The notes: generated by a model not told the origin, from the letters alone. 64,000 nucleotides of DNA from Chitinophagaceae bacterium (GCA_016720825.1 JADKJV010000011.1:62001-126000), one strand, 5' to 3'; positions 1-9,317 are shown, counted from the first letter of the stretch. Made by a program: numbers and translations.

Positions 1-2192
1 GAATAATGACGGTCGTCACCTGTCAATACGTCGGCGGTGCTTTTACCACGTAAATCTTCCGGTGTAAATCCAAGTATTTCAGTAACTGCTGAGTTGATAC
101 TTTTTACATTCAGGTTTTCGTCCAATGTGTAAATAATGTCAAGTGCATTTTCTACCACAATCCTGTACTTCTCTTCGCTTTCAAGTATTTTCTGGCTGGC
201 CAGTTTTCGCTCAGTAATATCAGTAATGATTCCATCCCAAATTACCCGGCCATCTTCCAGTTTGCGGGGGAAAGACCTGATGTGTACCCATTGCAAATTG
301 GTTTTAGGAACAGCCATCCTGATTTCCAGGTCAAAATAGGTCATGTTCAGGTAGGATTGCTCAGTTTCTTTAGCTAACCGTAATTTATCTTCTTCTGCTA
401 CAAGCCCGTATAATGAGTCCGAATTCGCCAATGCCTCTTCGGCGGTTACCCCAGCCATTTTTTCAACACCATTGCTGATATATGGGAATTTCATCTGGCC
501 ATCAAAGTCCAGCAATACCTGGAATACAACAGCGTCCTGCAGGTTATCGCTGATCAGTTTTAGTTTCAGGGCTTCTTCCTTCAGTTTGAATTCTATGTGT
601 TTTCTTTCTGTGATATCATGAATCACGGTGAGAATATATTTTTCTCCCGCTATTTCAATGAATTCACCGGAAATAGTGGCATAACGAACCACACCACCTT
701 TGATCTTAAACTTTTTTTCGAGATTTACCACCCGGCCGGTTTGCCTGAGCAGGTTTAAGTATTTGTTCCTGTCTTCATCATTTTCCCAACCCTCCAGTGC
801 CAGCGTTGTTTGACCGATAATTTCATCCCTGGAGAAACCGCTCAATGCAATGGCCCGGTCATTTATATCCACAATAACACCATCAGACACGCGGGTAAGC
901 AATATCACATCCGGTGAAAGGTGGAAAATTTTAGAAAATTTTTCCCGGCTTTCTTTTAAAGCAGCTTCTGATTTTTTCCGCTCAGTAATATCGCGTGCAG
1001 TCGTTACAAAAACATCTTTGCCAAAATATTTCCCTTTGTTGCAGAAAACTTCTTTAGGGAAAATTTCCCCGTTTTTCCTTTTGCCCCAGACTACAAAATG
1101 TTTGGGGTCACCGCTTTTAAATACTTCGCGGATACAACTCATCAGGTAAGGGAAACCGGCATCATCTTCTGCAAACAGGAAATCAGGGGTTTTCCCAATA
1201 ATTTCTTCCCGGGTATAACCATACATTTTCTCCACACTCCGGTTTACATCCAGGAAAAAACCATTCTCATCCATAATGTAAATGGCTTCCGTAACGGAGT
1301 TAAACAGACCGAAATATCCTTTCTCACTGTTATAGAGCGCCGTCTCTACACTTTTATTTTCTGTAATATCATTTGCAATACCGATAAACGAATTGAAATC
1401 GCCATTAGAATCAATCAGTGGCGCAATATTAGAACGCATCCACCGCCAGCTGCCATCCACATGTTTCATCCTGTACTCCACACCACTCACCAGTTTTTTG
1501 GTTTCTACTCCTTTTAAAATGGCCTGCAGGCATACTTCCCGGTCATCCGGATGAACGAGAACATCTACAACCTGTCGTCCTACATGTTCTCCCGGCATAT
1601 AGCCCAATACCTTGTTCCAGTTCGGGGATACGTACAACAGTTTGCCCAGCGTAGATACAATGTAAACATTGGCATTTGCATTTTCCAGTATGTAATCAAA
1701 CTTGACATTGCCATTTGTAAGCTGGTAATCGGATTTGCCGGAAATAATTGTGTTGGGGTCAAATTTGTTCTGGGTTTTTTCGAGTGACCTGATTCGCTGG
1801 CGAAGGGCTGTATAAATCCCGATACGTACATAAAACGCAGGGGCATCATCCGGCAATATAAAAAAATCATCCAGGCCATATTCCAGTACTTCTGTCATAG
1901 ATGGCCGCTTATTCGGCATACCAATGCCAATAACCGGAATATGCAGCGTGGCATGATCTGATTTCAGGTTTGTTGCAGATTCAAACCCCTTGCTGCCGGG
2001 CATGTAAGTAATAAGTACCAGCAATGGCTGGTGTTGCTTTACATACTTTGTAATATCTTCTTTGGAATGTATAAATGAATATTTGTACGACGTACTCTGA
2101 AGAATTCCGTCAAAAACAGGTAATAATTCTTCAGGTGTACCAAATATCAGAATATCATCATGTACAGATGATGATGCTACTAATGGAGTCAT
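1..2192 (-). CDS. multi-PAS signalling protein with degenerate N-terminal receiver (3' part outside window)
   Basis: An open frame runs on the minus strand from ATG at 2192 through the window edge (730 codons, no stop), so the C-terminus, probably a histidine kinase, is missing. Residues about 12-135 have a receiver-like fold, but the acidic pair is replaced by Gly-Thr, the phospho-acceptor is Thr62 (LLVLITYMPG) and the conserved Lys is Pro (FFILPDD), so phosphorylation is not expected. At least five PAS/PAC units follow, each closing with a DITERK-like linker. PAS proteins sense ligands, redox or light, usually in the cytoplasm; no membrane segment is visible here. It is divergent from the formate dehydrogenase genes with a 376-base gap. 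The start is the first ATG of the receiver-like fold. Confident about PAS; output domain unknown. Confidence 0.9.
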   Translation of the reverse strand, partial: MTPLVASSSVHDDILIFGTPEELLPVFDGILQSTSYKYSFIHSKEDITKYVKQHQPLLVLITYMPGSKGFESATNLKSDHATLHIPVIGIGMPNKRPSMTEVLEYGLDDFFILPDDAPAFYVRIGIYTALRQRIRSLEKTQNKFDPNTIISGKSDYQLTNGNVKFDYILENANANVYIVSTLGKLLYVSPNWNKVLGYMPGEHVGRQVVDVLVHPDDREVCLQAILKGVETKKLVSGVEYRMKHVDGSWRWMRSNIAPLIDSNGDFNSFIGIANDITENKSVETALYNSEKGYFGLFNSVTEAIYIMDENGFFLDVNRSVEKMYGYTREEIIGKTPDFLFAEDDAGFPYLMSCIREVFKSGDPKHFVVWGKRKNGEIFPKEVFCNKGKYFGKDVFVTTARDITERKKSEAALKESREKFSKIFHLSPDVILLTRVSDGVIVDINDRAIALSGFSRDEIIGQTTLALEGWENDEDRNKYLNLLRQTGRVVNLEKKFKIKGGVVRYATISGEFIEIAGEKYILTVIHDITERKHIEFKLKEEALKLKLISDNLQDAVVFQVLLDFDGQMKFPYISNGVEKMAGVTAEEALANSDSLYGLVAEEDKLRLAKETEQSYLNMTYFDLEIRMAVPKTNLQWVHIRSFPRKLEDGRVIWDGIITDITERKLASQKILESEEKYRIVVENALDIIYTLDENLNVKSINSAVTEILGFTPEDLRGKSTADVLTGDDRHY

Positions 2193-2568
2193 AAACGGAT
2201 CTTCAGTTTATCAAAATCCGGTCACTTTCAATTGGATTACGAAACAGCAATTCCTGTCTCTTAGCCTTTTTCAGATTCAGCCAACATTGACTTTACCCGG
2301 ATCAAGTGAAAAGGTAGGTGTTTTTTAAATTATTTATCATGACAATGGTTGCTGTAACTAAAGTTACGATAAGGGTATTCACTGGAAATTTTCCGGTAAA
2401 ACATATATTATTCGAAAAAAAATATGTTTTAGTTTGATCCGGGCGCTTTCAACGCGGCACAACAACTATGCATATACAGATTTCTTATTTTCATGAAGTG
2501 TGTGGAACTCTGTCAATTTTGGATTAACTTTCATCAGCGTTCTGCAAGCCGGAACCTAACGATTTGCT
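2193..2568. promoter_or_regulatory. divergent control region between PAS sensor and formate dehydrogenase operon
   Basis: This gene-free stretch holds three dyads. A perfect 10-base inverted repeat (CCCGGATCAA at 2296-2305, TTGATCCGGG at 2434-2443) brackets the other two: a 6-2-6 palindrome GTAACT-AA-AGTTAC at 2354-2367 and a 9-base stem AAAACATAT / ATATGTTTT at 2398-2406 and 2422-2430. An imperfect GGAAATTTTCC site lies at about 2384-2394. Such nested symmetry between divergent genes fits operators, but no regulator family can be named. No clear sigma54 or TAnnTTTG element was found on either strand. Confidence 0.45.
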
Positions 2569-4227
2569 ATGTCGGAAAACCTGGGTTCATTATCAGGCCG
2601 CAAAGGCCTGCAGGAAAACCTGTTTGAAAAGCTGGGAACGGCTGCTGAAAACTCCGGCACCGTATCCACCGGTGAACTTGAAGCCCTGCGCCGGGAATAC
2701 CTCTTTGGTAAAGCCAGTCTCTTTGGTACTGTTTCCTTTTATGATTTCATGAAGCCTGCAAACAAAGGCAAAAAAGTATATGTCTGCAATGGCAGTGCCT
2801 GCCTGACAGCCGGTACCCAGGAAGAACTCAGGCAAAAACTCGGAACCCGTTTTACAGAAGAAGAAACCGGTGAAATCTGTTGCCTCGGCAGATGTCATGA
2901 GAATAGTGCTTTCCAGACCGGCGGGATCAATTACTCCGGCAGTGATATCCGGGATATTGACACCCTCCTCAAAAACGACCAGCCGGAAGAAGATTCTTAT
3001 CCTGTCACCTTACTGGAAGATTCAGTCTTTAACAGCCCTGCCGCTTTCCAGGGTGAATATTACAGTCTCTTGTCTGATTGCCTCCGTCACTCAAGAGAAC
3101 ATCTTTTGCAGGAATTGAAATTATCCGGTCTCCGTGGCAGGGGCGGTGCTGGCTTCCCCATGGCATTCAAACTGGAAGCCTGTATGAATGCCGCTTCAGC
3201 TACAAAATTCATTGTTTGCAATGCTGATGAAGGAGACCCGGGTGCTTATTCCGACCGGTACATCATGGAAAAACAACCGCATGCTTTATTACTCGGTATG
3301 ATGATAGCCGGTTATATAGCCGGTGCTGCCACCGGGGTCATTTATATACGTGCCGAATACCCGGAATCCGTTAACCGCATCCGGGATGCTATCGTTACTT
3401 TAGAAAATGAAGGCTGGCTGGGTGATCATATCAAAGGCACGCAGTTTTCATTTCAATTTAAAATGATCAAAGCCCAGGGCGCTTATATCTGCGGCGAAGA
3501 AACTGCCTTGCTGTCTTCTATCGAAGGCCAGAGACCTGAAGTAAGAGTCAGGCCTCCATATCCTGCACAATCGGGATTATTCAACCAACCCACCCTGGTT
3601 AATAATGTGGAAACCCTGGCCTGCCTGCCCTATATTTTTAAACAGGGCGCTTCCGCTTTCAAAACTATAGGTACTAAAGCTTCTGCAGGTACCAAACTGA
3701 TTTCACTCGATGGTCATTTCAATAAACCCGGTATCTGTGAAGTACCCATGGGAACGCCACTTTCAACGGTCATTTATGAAACCGGCGGCGGTTTTAAATC
3801 AAAAATTAAAGCCCTGCATATTGGCGGTCCACTGGGTGGATTGATTCCCGTACATAAAATACCTGAGCTGACTGTTGATTTTGAATCTTTCAGAAATGCT
3901 GGTTTCCTGCTGGGACATGCTTCCATCGTTTGTATCCCTGAATCATTTCCCATGATCCGTTACCTGGAACATTTATTCCGGTTTACTGCACACGAAAGCT
4001 GCGGCAAATGTTTTCCATGCCGGTTGGGTTCAGTTCGCGGTTACGAAATGCTGGAAAAAGCACAACAGGAAAATTATAAGATTGATCCTGTGTTAATGAA
4101 GGACCTGCTGGATACTTTGGAAAAAGGTTCACTTTGTGCATTGGGTGGCGGACTTCCTTTACCGGTTAAAAATGCCCTGGCTTATTTTAAAGATGAACTA
4201 CAGGGTTATTTTATGACTTCTGATTAA
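2569..4227 (+). CDS. NAD-linked formate dehydrogenase diaphorase subunit (NuoE-NuoF type fusion, FdsGB-like)
   Basis: 552 residues. The N-terminal ~130 residues match NuoE: a short helical part ending in a TVSFYDF-like motif, then a thioredoxin-like [2Fe-2S] domain with C73-x4-C78 and C105-x3-C109. The rest is NuoF: a glycine-rich NADH/FMN region (GLRGRGGAGF near 187), CGEETALL, and a C-terminal [4Fe-4S] motif C478-x2-C481-x2-C484 with C523. By family knowledge it takes electrons from the catalytic subunit through FeS clusters and FMN to NAD+ in the cytoplasm. Proteobacterial Fds enzymes have a separate FdsG (NuoE-like); here that role seems covered by this one chain. The next gene starts 31 bases downstream, so they form an operon. 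Complex I is unlikely because no other nuo gene is present and the partner has a formate-dehydrogenase active site. Confidence 0.88.
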   Translation: MSENLGSLSGRKGLQENLFEKLGTAAENSGTVSTGELEALRREYLFGKASLFGTVSFYDFMKPANKGKKVYVCNGSACLTAGTQEELRQKLGTRFTEEETGEICCLGRCHENSAFQTGGINYSGSDIRDIDTLLKNDQPEEDSYPVTLLEDSVFNSPAAFQGEYYSLLSDCLRHSREHLLQELKLSGLRGRGGAGFPMAFKLEACMNAASATKFIVCNADEGDPGAYSDRYIMEKQPHALLLGMMIAGYIAGAATGVIYIRAEYPESVNRIRDAIVTLENEGWLGDHIKGTQFSFQFKMIKAQGAYICGEETALLSSIEGQRPEVRVRPPYPAQSGLFNQPTLVNNVETLACLPYIFKQGASAFKTIGTKASAGTKLISLDGHFNKPGICEVPMGTPLSTVIYETGGGFKSKIKALHIGGPLGGLIPVHKIPELTVDFESFRNAGFLLGHASIVCIPESFPMIRYLEHLFRFTAHESCGKCFPCRLGSVRGYEMLEKAQQENYKIDPVLMKDLLDTLEKGSLCALGGGLPLPVKNALAYFKDELQGYFMTSD

Positions 4228-4258
4228 ATAAGACATTCCTGGTTTAATAAAAGCTGAC

Positions 4259-6922
4259 ATGTTCCAGATTTCTTTTATCAATGACAATCCATATGCGATT
4301 CATGAAAACGAAACAATCCTTTCGTTTATCAGGCGCTATATGGGCCAGGATGCCGTTCCTACACTTTGTGATGCCCCTAACCTGAAACCCTTTGGCTCCT
4401 GCCGGGTATGCAGTGTGGAAGTCGCCCTGGAAAAAGACGGCCCAAAGAAAGTACTCGCTTCCTGCCATACCCCGGTCACTGCCGGTATGCATATTTATAC
4501 TGACAGCCCTTCCATTCAGCAATTGCGGAAAAATATTATTGAACTCGTGCTGACTGACCATCCGCTTGATTGCCTGACCTGTGAAGTAAATAATAACTGT
4601 GAACTGCAAACCGTAGCAGCCCGTGTGGGAATCCGCGAGGTGAGATATCCCGCAGGCAAAAACCACCAGGACCGGAAAAAAGATCTCAGTCATCCGTACA
4701 TGACATCTGATCTGTCCAAATGCATTAATTGCTACCGATGCGTGCGTGCCTGTGATGAAGTGCAGGGGCAGTTTGTACTCAGTATGGCCGGCAGGGGATT
4801 TGACAGCCGGATTATTAAAAGCTATGACGAGTCATTTAAAGAATCCGACTGTGTAAGCTGCGGCGCCTGTGCGCAGGCTTGTCCCACATCCGCGATTTCT
4901 GATGTGTTTGAGTCAAAGTCTGTAGTGGCCGATCATAAAACCCGCACGATTTGTACTTATTGCGGCGTTGGTTGTAATCTCGATGTGGCTGTACTCAATG
5001 GAAAAATAAAATCGATCCAGGCTCCGTATGATGCAGCAGTGAACAGCGGGCATACCTGCCTGAAAGGGCGTTATGCTTTCTCATTTTATAACCATCCTGA
5101 CCGGCTCCGGCATCCCATGGTTCGCAGGAACGGTAAACTGGAGACCGTTAGCTGGGATGAGGCCTATGATTACCTGGCAGAAAAACTGGCCGGTATCAAA
5201 AAAGAACACGGTGCAGACGCCATTGCAGGTATTTCATCTGCCAGGTGTACCAATGAAGAGAATTACCTGATGCAGAAATTTATCAGGGCTGTCATCGGTA
5301 CAAATAATATTGACAGTTGTGCGAGGGTCTGCCATTCACCCACTGCCATTGGTATGCAACGAACTTTTGGTACGGGTGCTGCCACCAATTCTGTAATAGA
5401 CCTGCAATACACCAATTGTATCATGGTGATTGGCGCTAACCCGACGGATGCGCATCCGGTCACCGGTGCAAAGCTGAAGCAGTTTGCCATGAAAGGGGTT
5501 TCCATAGTTATAGATCCCCGGAGGACAGAGCTGGCCACGTATGCCACCTATCATTTGCAATTACGGCCCGGTACGAATGTGGCAGTATTGAATATGCTGC
5601 TGTATTATATCATCAGCGAAGGGCTCGAAGACCGCGAATTTATTGCCGCCAGGACGGAAGGATATGAATCATTCCGCGAAGAATTGCTGGCGATGAATAT
5701 CGATGAACTGTCGGCCGTAAGCGGTGTAAGCAGGGAACTCGCACGCGCGGCAGCTATCGCGTATGCGTCAGCGCCCAATGCCATGTCATTCCATGGTCTG
5801 GGTGTAACCGAACACTCGCAGGGAACATATACTGTGATGCTGATTGCAGACCTTGCTATGATCACCGGGAATATCGGCAGGAGAGGGGTTGGTGTGAATC
5901 CGCTGAGAGGACAGAATAATGTACAGGGTGCTGCGGATATGGGATGCCAGCCTTACCAGGGAGCCGGTTATCTTGACGTTACCAATCCAGATATCCACAG
6001 GCGGTACGAAGAGTTTTATAAAGCTTCGATACCGATACATGTGGGTTATAAAATTCCGCAGATGTATGAAGCTGCCCTGGCCGGAAAACTCAAAGCACTC
6101 TGGCTGATGGGCGAAGACAATGTGCAGACTGATCCCAATACACACTATGTTGTCAGTGCACTGGAGAAACTGGACCTGCTGGTGGTGCAGGAGATTTTTA
6201 TGACCGAAACTGCGAAAATGGCCCACGTGGTGTTGCCCGCTTCATCTTTCCTGGAAAAGAGCGGCACATTTACCAATGGGGAAAGAAGAATACAAAAAGT
6301 ACAGAAAGTAGTTGAACCACTGGAAGGGACAAAACCAGACGGGCAAATTATGGTGGAGATCATGAACCGGATGGGATATGCACAGCAGGCTTATGACCCG
6401 GCTTTGCTGCTGGAAGAAATTGCACAGATTGTTCCTTTCTTTGCCGGTGTAAAATGGGATGAACTTGGCACACAGGGTAAGCAATGGCCGGTATTACCCG
6501 GAGGTGCTGATACTGAAATCCTGCATTTGGAAACATTCAGCAGGGGCAAAGGAAAATTCCAATCAGCCATCTTTAAAGAAACCGAAGAACTGACTGTGAA
6601 CGGGAAAGAATTCCCTTACATACTTACTACAAACCGTGAACTGGAACACTACAATTGCGGAACCATGACGCGGCGGACAGCCAACTCAGAATTAGTAACC
6701 GATGATTTATTATTAATCAACCCGGATGATGCCGCCAAACACCTGATCCATGATGGAGATATGGTTTGTATTATTTCTTCCCGCGGAAAAATTGATGTCA
6801 AAGCCCGCCTGACAGACGAAGTCCGGGCTGGCATTCTCTCCTCTACATTCCATTTCCCTGAAATTAAAATGAATGACCTTACTTCTTCTATAAGCGACAG
6901 CGAAGCTATGTCCGGAGTATAA
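4259..6922 (+). CDS. formate dehydrogenase catalytic alpha subunit (FdsA/FdhA-like, cysteine type)
   Basis: 887 residues, the usual length of NAD-linked FDH alpha chains. Order: plant-type [2Fe-2S] domain (CDAPNLKPFGSC region), NuoG-like His/Cys cluster (HPLDCLTCEVNNNC), two ferredoxin clusters (from C155, CINCYRC; from C198, CVSCGAC), then the molybdopterin domain with its own [4Fe-4S] site starting at C232 (CTYCGVGC) and a C-terminal Molydop-binding domain (about 770-880). The molybdenum ligand is Cys358 in CARVCHSPT, so no selenocysteine is needed; the following His359 is the expected catalytic partner. It oxidises formate to CO2 and passes electrons to the upstream NuoEF-like chain. No fdhD-like sulfur-transfer gene or Mo-cofactor gene lies in the window, so maturation is supplied elsewhere. 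No membrane or export signal is seen. Confidence 0.92.
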   Translation: MFQISFINDNPYAIHENETILSFIRRYMGQDAVPTLCDAPNLKPFGSCRVCSVEVALEKDGPKKVLASCHTPVTAGMHIYTDSPSIQQLRKNIIELVLTDHPLDCLTCEVNNNCELQTVAARVGIREVRYPAGKNHQDRKKDLSHPYMTSDLSKCINCYRCVRACDEVQGQFVLSMAGRGFDSRIIKSYDESFKESDCVSCGACAQACPTSAISDVFESKSVVADHKTRTICTYCGVGCNLDVAVLNGKIKSIQAPYDAAVNSGHTCLKGRYAFSFYNHPDRLRHPMVRRNGKLETVSWDEAYDYLAEKLAGIKKEHGADAIAGISSARCTNEENYLMQKFIRAVIGTNNIDSCARVCHSPTAIGMQRTFGTGAATNSVIDLQYTNCIMVIGANPTDAHPVTGAKLKQFAMKGVSIVIDPRRTELATYATYHLQLRPGTNVAVLNMLLYYIISEGLEDREFIAARTEGYESFREELLAMNIDELSAVSGVSRELARAAAIAYASAPNAMSFHGLGVTEHSQGTYTVMLIADLAMITGNIGRRGVGVNPLRGQNNVQGAADMGCQPYQGAGYLDVTNPDIHRRYEEFYKASIPIHVGYKIPQMYEAALAGKLKALWLMGEDNVQTDPNTHYVVSALEKLDLLVVQEIFMTETAKMAHVVLPASSFLEKSGTFTNGERRIQKVQKVVEPLEGTKPDGQIMVEIMNRMGYAQQAYDPALLLEEIAQIVPFFAGVKWDELGTQGKQWPVLPGGADTEILHLETFSRGKGKFQSAIFKETEELTVNGKEFPYILTTNRELEHYNCGTMTRRTANSELVTDDLLLINPDDAAKHLIHDGDMVCIISSRGKIDVKARLTDEVRAGILSSTFHFPEIKMNDLTSSISDSEAMSGV

Positions 6923-7279
6923 GGTAGTGGCGGTGAATATCAGGAAAAGTAAAGGCAGAGAGTTCAAAAGTAAAAAGTAAAAAGTCAAAAGCAACCCGCA
7001 AGTTTGAAGAGCCAATAGCCAATAGCCAAATCCCAAACATCTAACCACAGCTCCGGTTACAACAGCGAACATTCTCCCCCGAAGCAGATTGCTTTGGAGT
7101 TTTAAATCTTCCCGGGTCATAAAGCAGTCGCAATCGCTTCGGGGCAAGCATTCTCCATTCTCCATTCTCAATTATTAATTCTCCATTATTCTTTCCAAAT
7201 TCTGGAATCCCCCTCCAACGGATAGAACCTCAGCTGCTAACCATTTTATAAATCATTGTAAATCAATACGGGTCTTTTT
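6923..7279. repeat. low-complexity dispersed intergenic repeat
   Basis: A gene-free tract built of short reiterated words: AAAAGT units (about 6966-6990), GCCAATA units (about 7010-7027) and ATTCTCC units (about 7150-7195). The ATTCTCC/AATTGAGA words recur in the opposite orientation at 29539-29600, and the AAAAGTCAAAA words as TTTTGACTTTT at 29640-29670, so this is one dispersed family. No ORF, no terminator-like hairpin with a T run. An antisense frame that covers part of it (6713-7171) runs through the repeat and the end of the FDH gene and is treated as spurious. Confidence 0.6.
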
Positions 7280-7295
7280 TGGCAAGGTAATGGCT
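7280..7295 (+). promoter_or_regulatory. candidate sigma54 (RpoN) -24/-12 promoter
   Basis: TGGCAAGGTAATGGCT has GG at 7281-7282, exactly ten bases, then GC at 7293-7294. Against the consensus TGGCACG-N4-TTGCW it differs only at C->A in the -24 box and T->G in the -12 box. The predicted start is near 7306, giving a ~30-base leader with AAAGGAG at 7324-7330 before the ATG at 7336. An NtrC-type activator with an intact GAFTGA loop is encoded 600 bases downstream, which supports the reading. No upstream activator site was identified. Confidence 0.55.
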
Positions 7296-7335
7296 GCAAT
7301 TCCTGAAAATATACAAAGTGGACAAAGGAGTATCT

Positions 7336-7749
7336 ATGAAAATATTTGTTGTGGAAGAAGATCCTTTCTGTCTGCAGATGTACAGGGGGTATATCCAGCT
7401 GCTTGGCTATACAGATATCCGATTATTCAGCGATTTTGAAAGTATGATGGTTGAAATTGATGAGGAGCCGGATGTGGTTTTCCTGAATAAAGAAACTTGC
7501 GGTCAGCAGGGATTGGATATTGTACGGAAGATCAAAAAACATAACCAGCAGATATACGTGGTTTATATCTGTGGATTTGAAGATTCAGAATCAGCTATGA
7601 GCGCATTAAAGTATGGTGCGTTCGATTATATTATCAAGGGCCATCTTGAAATGGAATCATTCCATAATATCCTGAATAAAATCAGGGAAATTAATAATTA
7701 CCTTGATAATAAAGGACCCGTAAACTACAGGCTCCTGTTTTCCAGATAA
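7336..7749 (+). CDS. stand-alone receiver-domain protein lacking the phospho-acceptor Asp
   Basis: 137 residues, a single CheY-like fold. ATG 7336 is preferred over the in-frame GTG at 7318 because AAAGGAG sits six bases before it. The acidic pocket (E7-E8-D9) and Lys101 (YIIKG) are kept, but the acceptor position is Asn51 (PDVVFLNKETCG) and the Thr/Ser switch is Cys79. It should not be phosphorylated in the normal way; such pseudo-receivers usually act by binding a partner. No DNA-binding or output domain. It follows a sigma54-like promoter and precedes a sigma54 activator by 181 bases, so a regulatory or titrating role toward that activator is possible but inferred. Confidence 0.85.
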   Translation: MKIFVVEEDPFCLQMYRGYIQLLGYTDIRLFSDFESMMVEIDEEPDVVFLNKETCGQQGLDIVRKIKKHNQQIYVVYICGFEDSESAMSALKYGAFDYIIKGHLEMESFHNILNKIREINNYLDNKGPVNYRLLFSR

Positions 7750-7930
7750 ATTTTATTGCCGGTTGAATTTTTGTGAAGAGATGCTATCCCTTACAGGGTG
7801 ATTTATGTACACGCTTTTAACGTAAGAAAGCAACTCGGAAAATTACGAATAACACTATCGTAAAAACACAATAAGGGCTAATACTTAATTCCCGTACATT
7901 TTACTTATATCATTTCACAGAACAGAATTT

Positions 7931-9307
7931 ATGTATAATTTGGAAAAAATCCACCTTATGGAAACGTTCCGGATCTTTATAGTAGAAGACGACCCCTGGT
8001 ACGGGGAAATACTTGAGTACCATCTCTCCCTTAATCCTGAATACCAGGTTACCCGATTCTCCAATGGACGCGATTGTTTATCAAGCCTGCATAAAAAGCC
8101 GGCATTGATTACAATTGATTTTTCATTACCTGATATGAATGGCCAGGAATTGTATAAGCAAATCAGGCGTATTGAGTCCGATGTTCCGGTTATTGTAATC
8201 AGCGGACAGGAAGATATCAGTACAGCAGTTGAATTACTCAAACTGGGTGTAAGCGATTATCTCGTAAAAGATGATAATACCAAAGAGCTGCTTTGGAATG
8301 CAGTGATCAGGATCAGGGAAAACCAAAAACTTAAAAAAGAAGTTGAACAGCTCAGGGAAGAACTGGGGCAGAAATATGAGTTTGAAAAAATAATCCGCGG
8401 TAATTCTGCGGCTATCAGGAAGATTTTTTCTCTGATGGAAAAAGCAACAAGGACACAGATTAATGTATCGGTGACCGGTGAAACGGGTACCGGTAAAGAA
8501 CTTGTTGCTAAAGCGATCCACTATAATTCTGACCGTAAGAAAAAACCTTTTGTAGCGGTGAATATGGCCGCCATTCCTTCCGAGCTCGTGGAAAGTGAAT
8601 TGTTTGGTTATGAGAAAGGGGCATTCACAGGAGCTGTTACAAGGAAGATCGGGAAGTTTGAAGAAGCACAGAAAGGGACCATTTTCCTGGATGAGATCGC
8701 TGAACTGGATATGAATGTGCAGAGCAAATTGCTCAGGGTGCTGCAGGAAAGGGAACTCGTGCGACTGGGTGGCAATGAAAAAATAACATTGGATGTACGC
8801 CTGATTGTGGCTACACACCAGAACCTGGCTGAAACTGTCAGCAAAGGTTTGTTCCGCGAAGACCTTTTTTACAGGATCATGGGTTTGCCTATAGAGCTTC
8901 CGCCACTGCGTGAGCGGGATAACGATGTGTTGTTGCTGGCTCACTTTTTTGTGGAAGAATTCTGTCGCGAAAACCGCATGCCTCAAAAACAGATTACCGC
9001 AGAAGCCAAGGAAAAACTGATGAAATACAATTTCCCGGGCAATGTGCGTGAATTGAAAGCCATGATGGACCTGGCATCCGTGATGAGTGAAGGAAACGAA
9101 ATTAGTGAAGAGGATATTTCATATACACATACAGGCAGCAATGAGTATTTCCTGACTGAAGAGAAGACGATGAAAGATTACACCATCCAGATTATCCGTC
9201 ATTTCCTCAAAAAATATGATAATAACGTACTCCGTGTTGCTGAAAAACTGGATATCGGTAAATCCACCATTTACAAGATGATCCAGCAAAAAGATATCGT
9301 CGTTTAA
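7931..9307 (+). CDS. NtrC-family sigma54-dependent response regulator
   Basis: 458 residues in the classic order. Receiver 12-130 with acceptor Asp63 (ALITIDFSLPD) and Lys in DYLVKDD; AAA+ domain about 155-390 with Walker A GETGTGKE (183-190), sigma54-contacting GAFTGA (230-235), Walker B GTIFLDEIAEL and arginine finger region FREDLFYRI; C-terminal Fis-like helix-turn-helix about 425-455 (VAEKLDIGKSTIYK). It hydrolyses ATP to open RpoN-bound promoters. ATG 7931 is used; an in-frame ATG at 7958 sits just before the receiver and is a possible start. The cognate kinase is probably one of the histidine kinases just downstream (10447 or 14463). The FIST gene starts 10 bases after its stop, so they are likely co-transcribed. 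Confidence 0.93.
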   Translation: MYNLEKIHLMETFRIFIVEDDPWYGEILEYHLSLNPEYQVTRFSNGRDCLSSLHKKPALITIDFSLPDMNGQELYKQIRRIESDVPVIVISGQEDISTAVELLKLGVSDYLVKDDNTKELLWNAVIRIRENQKLKKEVEQLREELGQKYEFEKIIRGNSAAIRKIFSLMEKATRTQINVSVTGETGTGKELVAKAIHYNSDRKKKPFVAVNMAAIPSELVESELFGYEKGAFTGAVTRKIGKFEEAQKGTIFLDEIAELDMNVQSKLLRVLQERELVRLGGNEKITLDVRLIVATHQNLAETVSKGLFREDLFYRIMGLPIELPPLRERDNDVLLLAHFFVEEFCRENRMPQKQITAEAKEKLMKYNFPGNVRELKAMMDLASVMSEGNEISEEDISYTHTGSNEYFLTEEKTMKDYTIQIIRHFLKKYDNNVLRVAEKLDIGKSTIYKMIQQKDIVV

Positions 9308-9317
9308 ACCATTTTTT

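Noticed and set aside
2569..6922. Complex I (nuoEFG) fragment or formate hydrogenlyase
   Set aside because: The second protein has the FDH active site CARVCHSPT, and no other nuo or hydrogenase genes are present.
8234..8986. 250-codon minus-strand frame opposite the NtrC gene
   Set aside because: Fully antisense to a confidently identified gene; its translation is low in complexity and has no domain.
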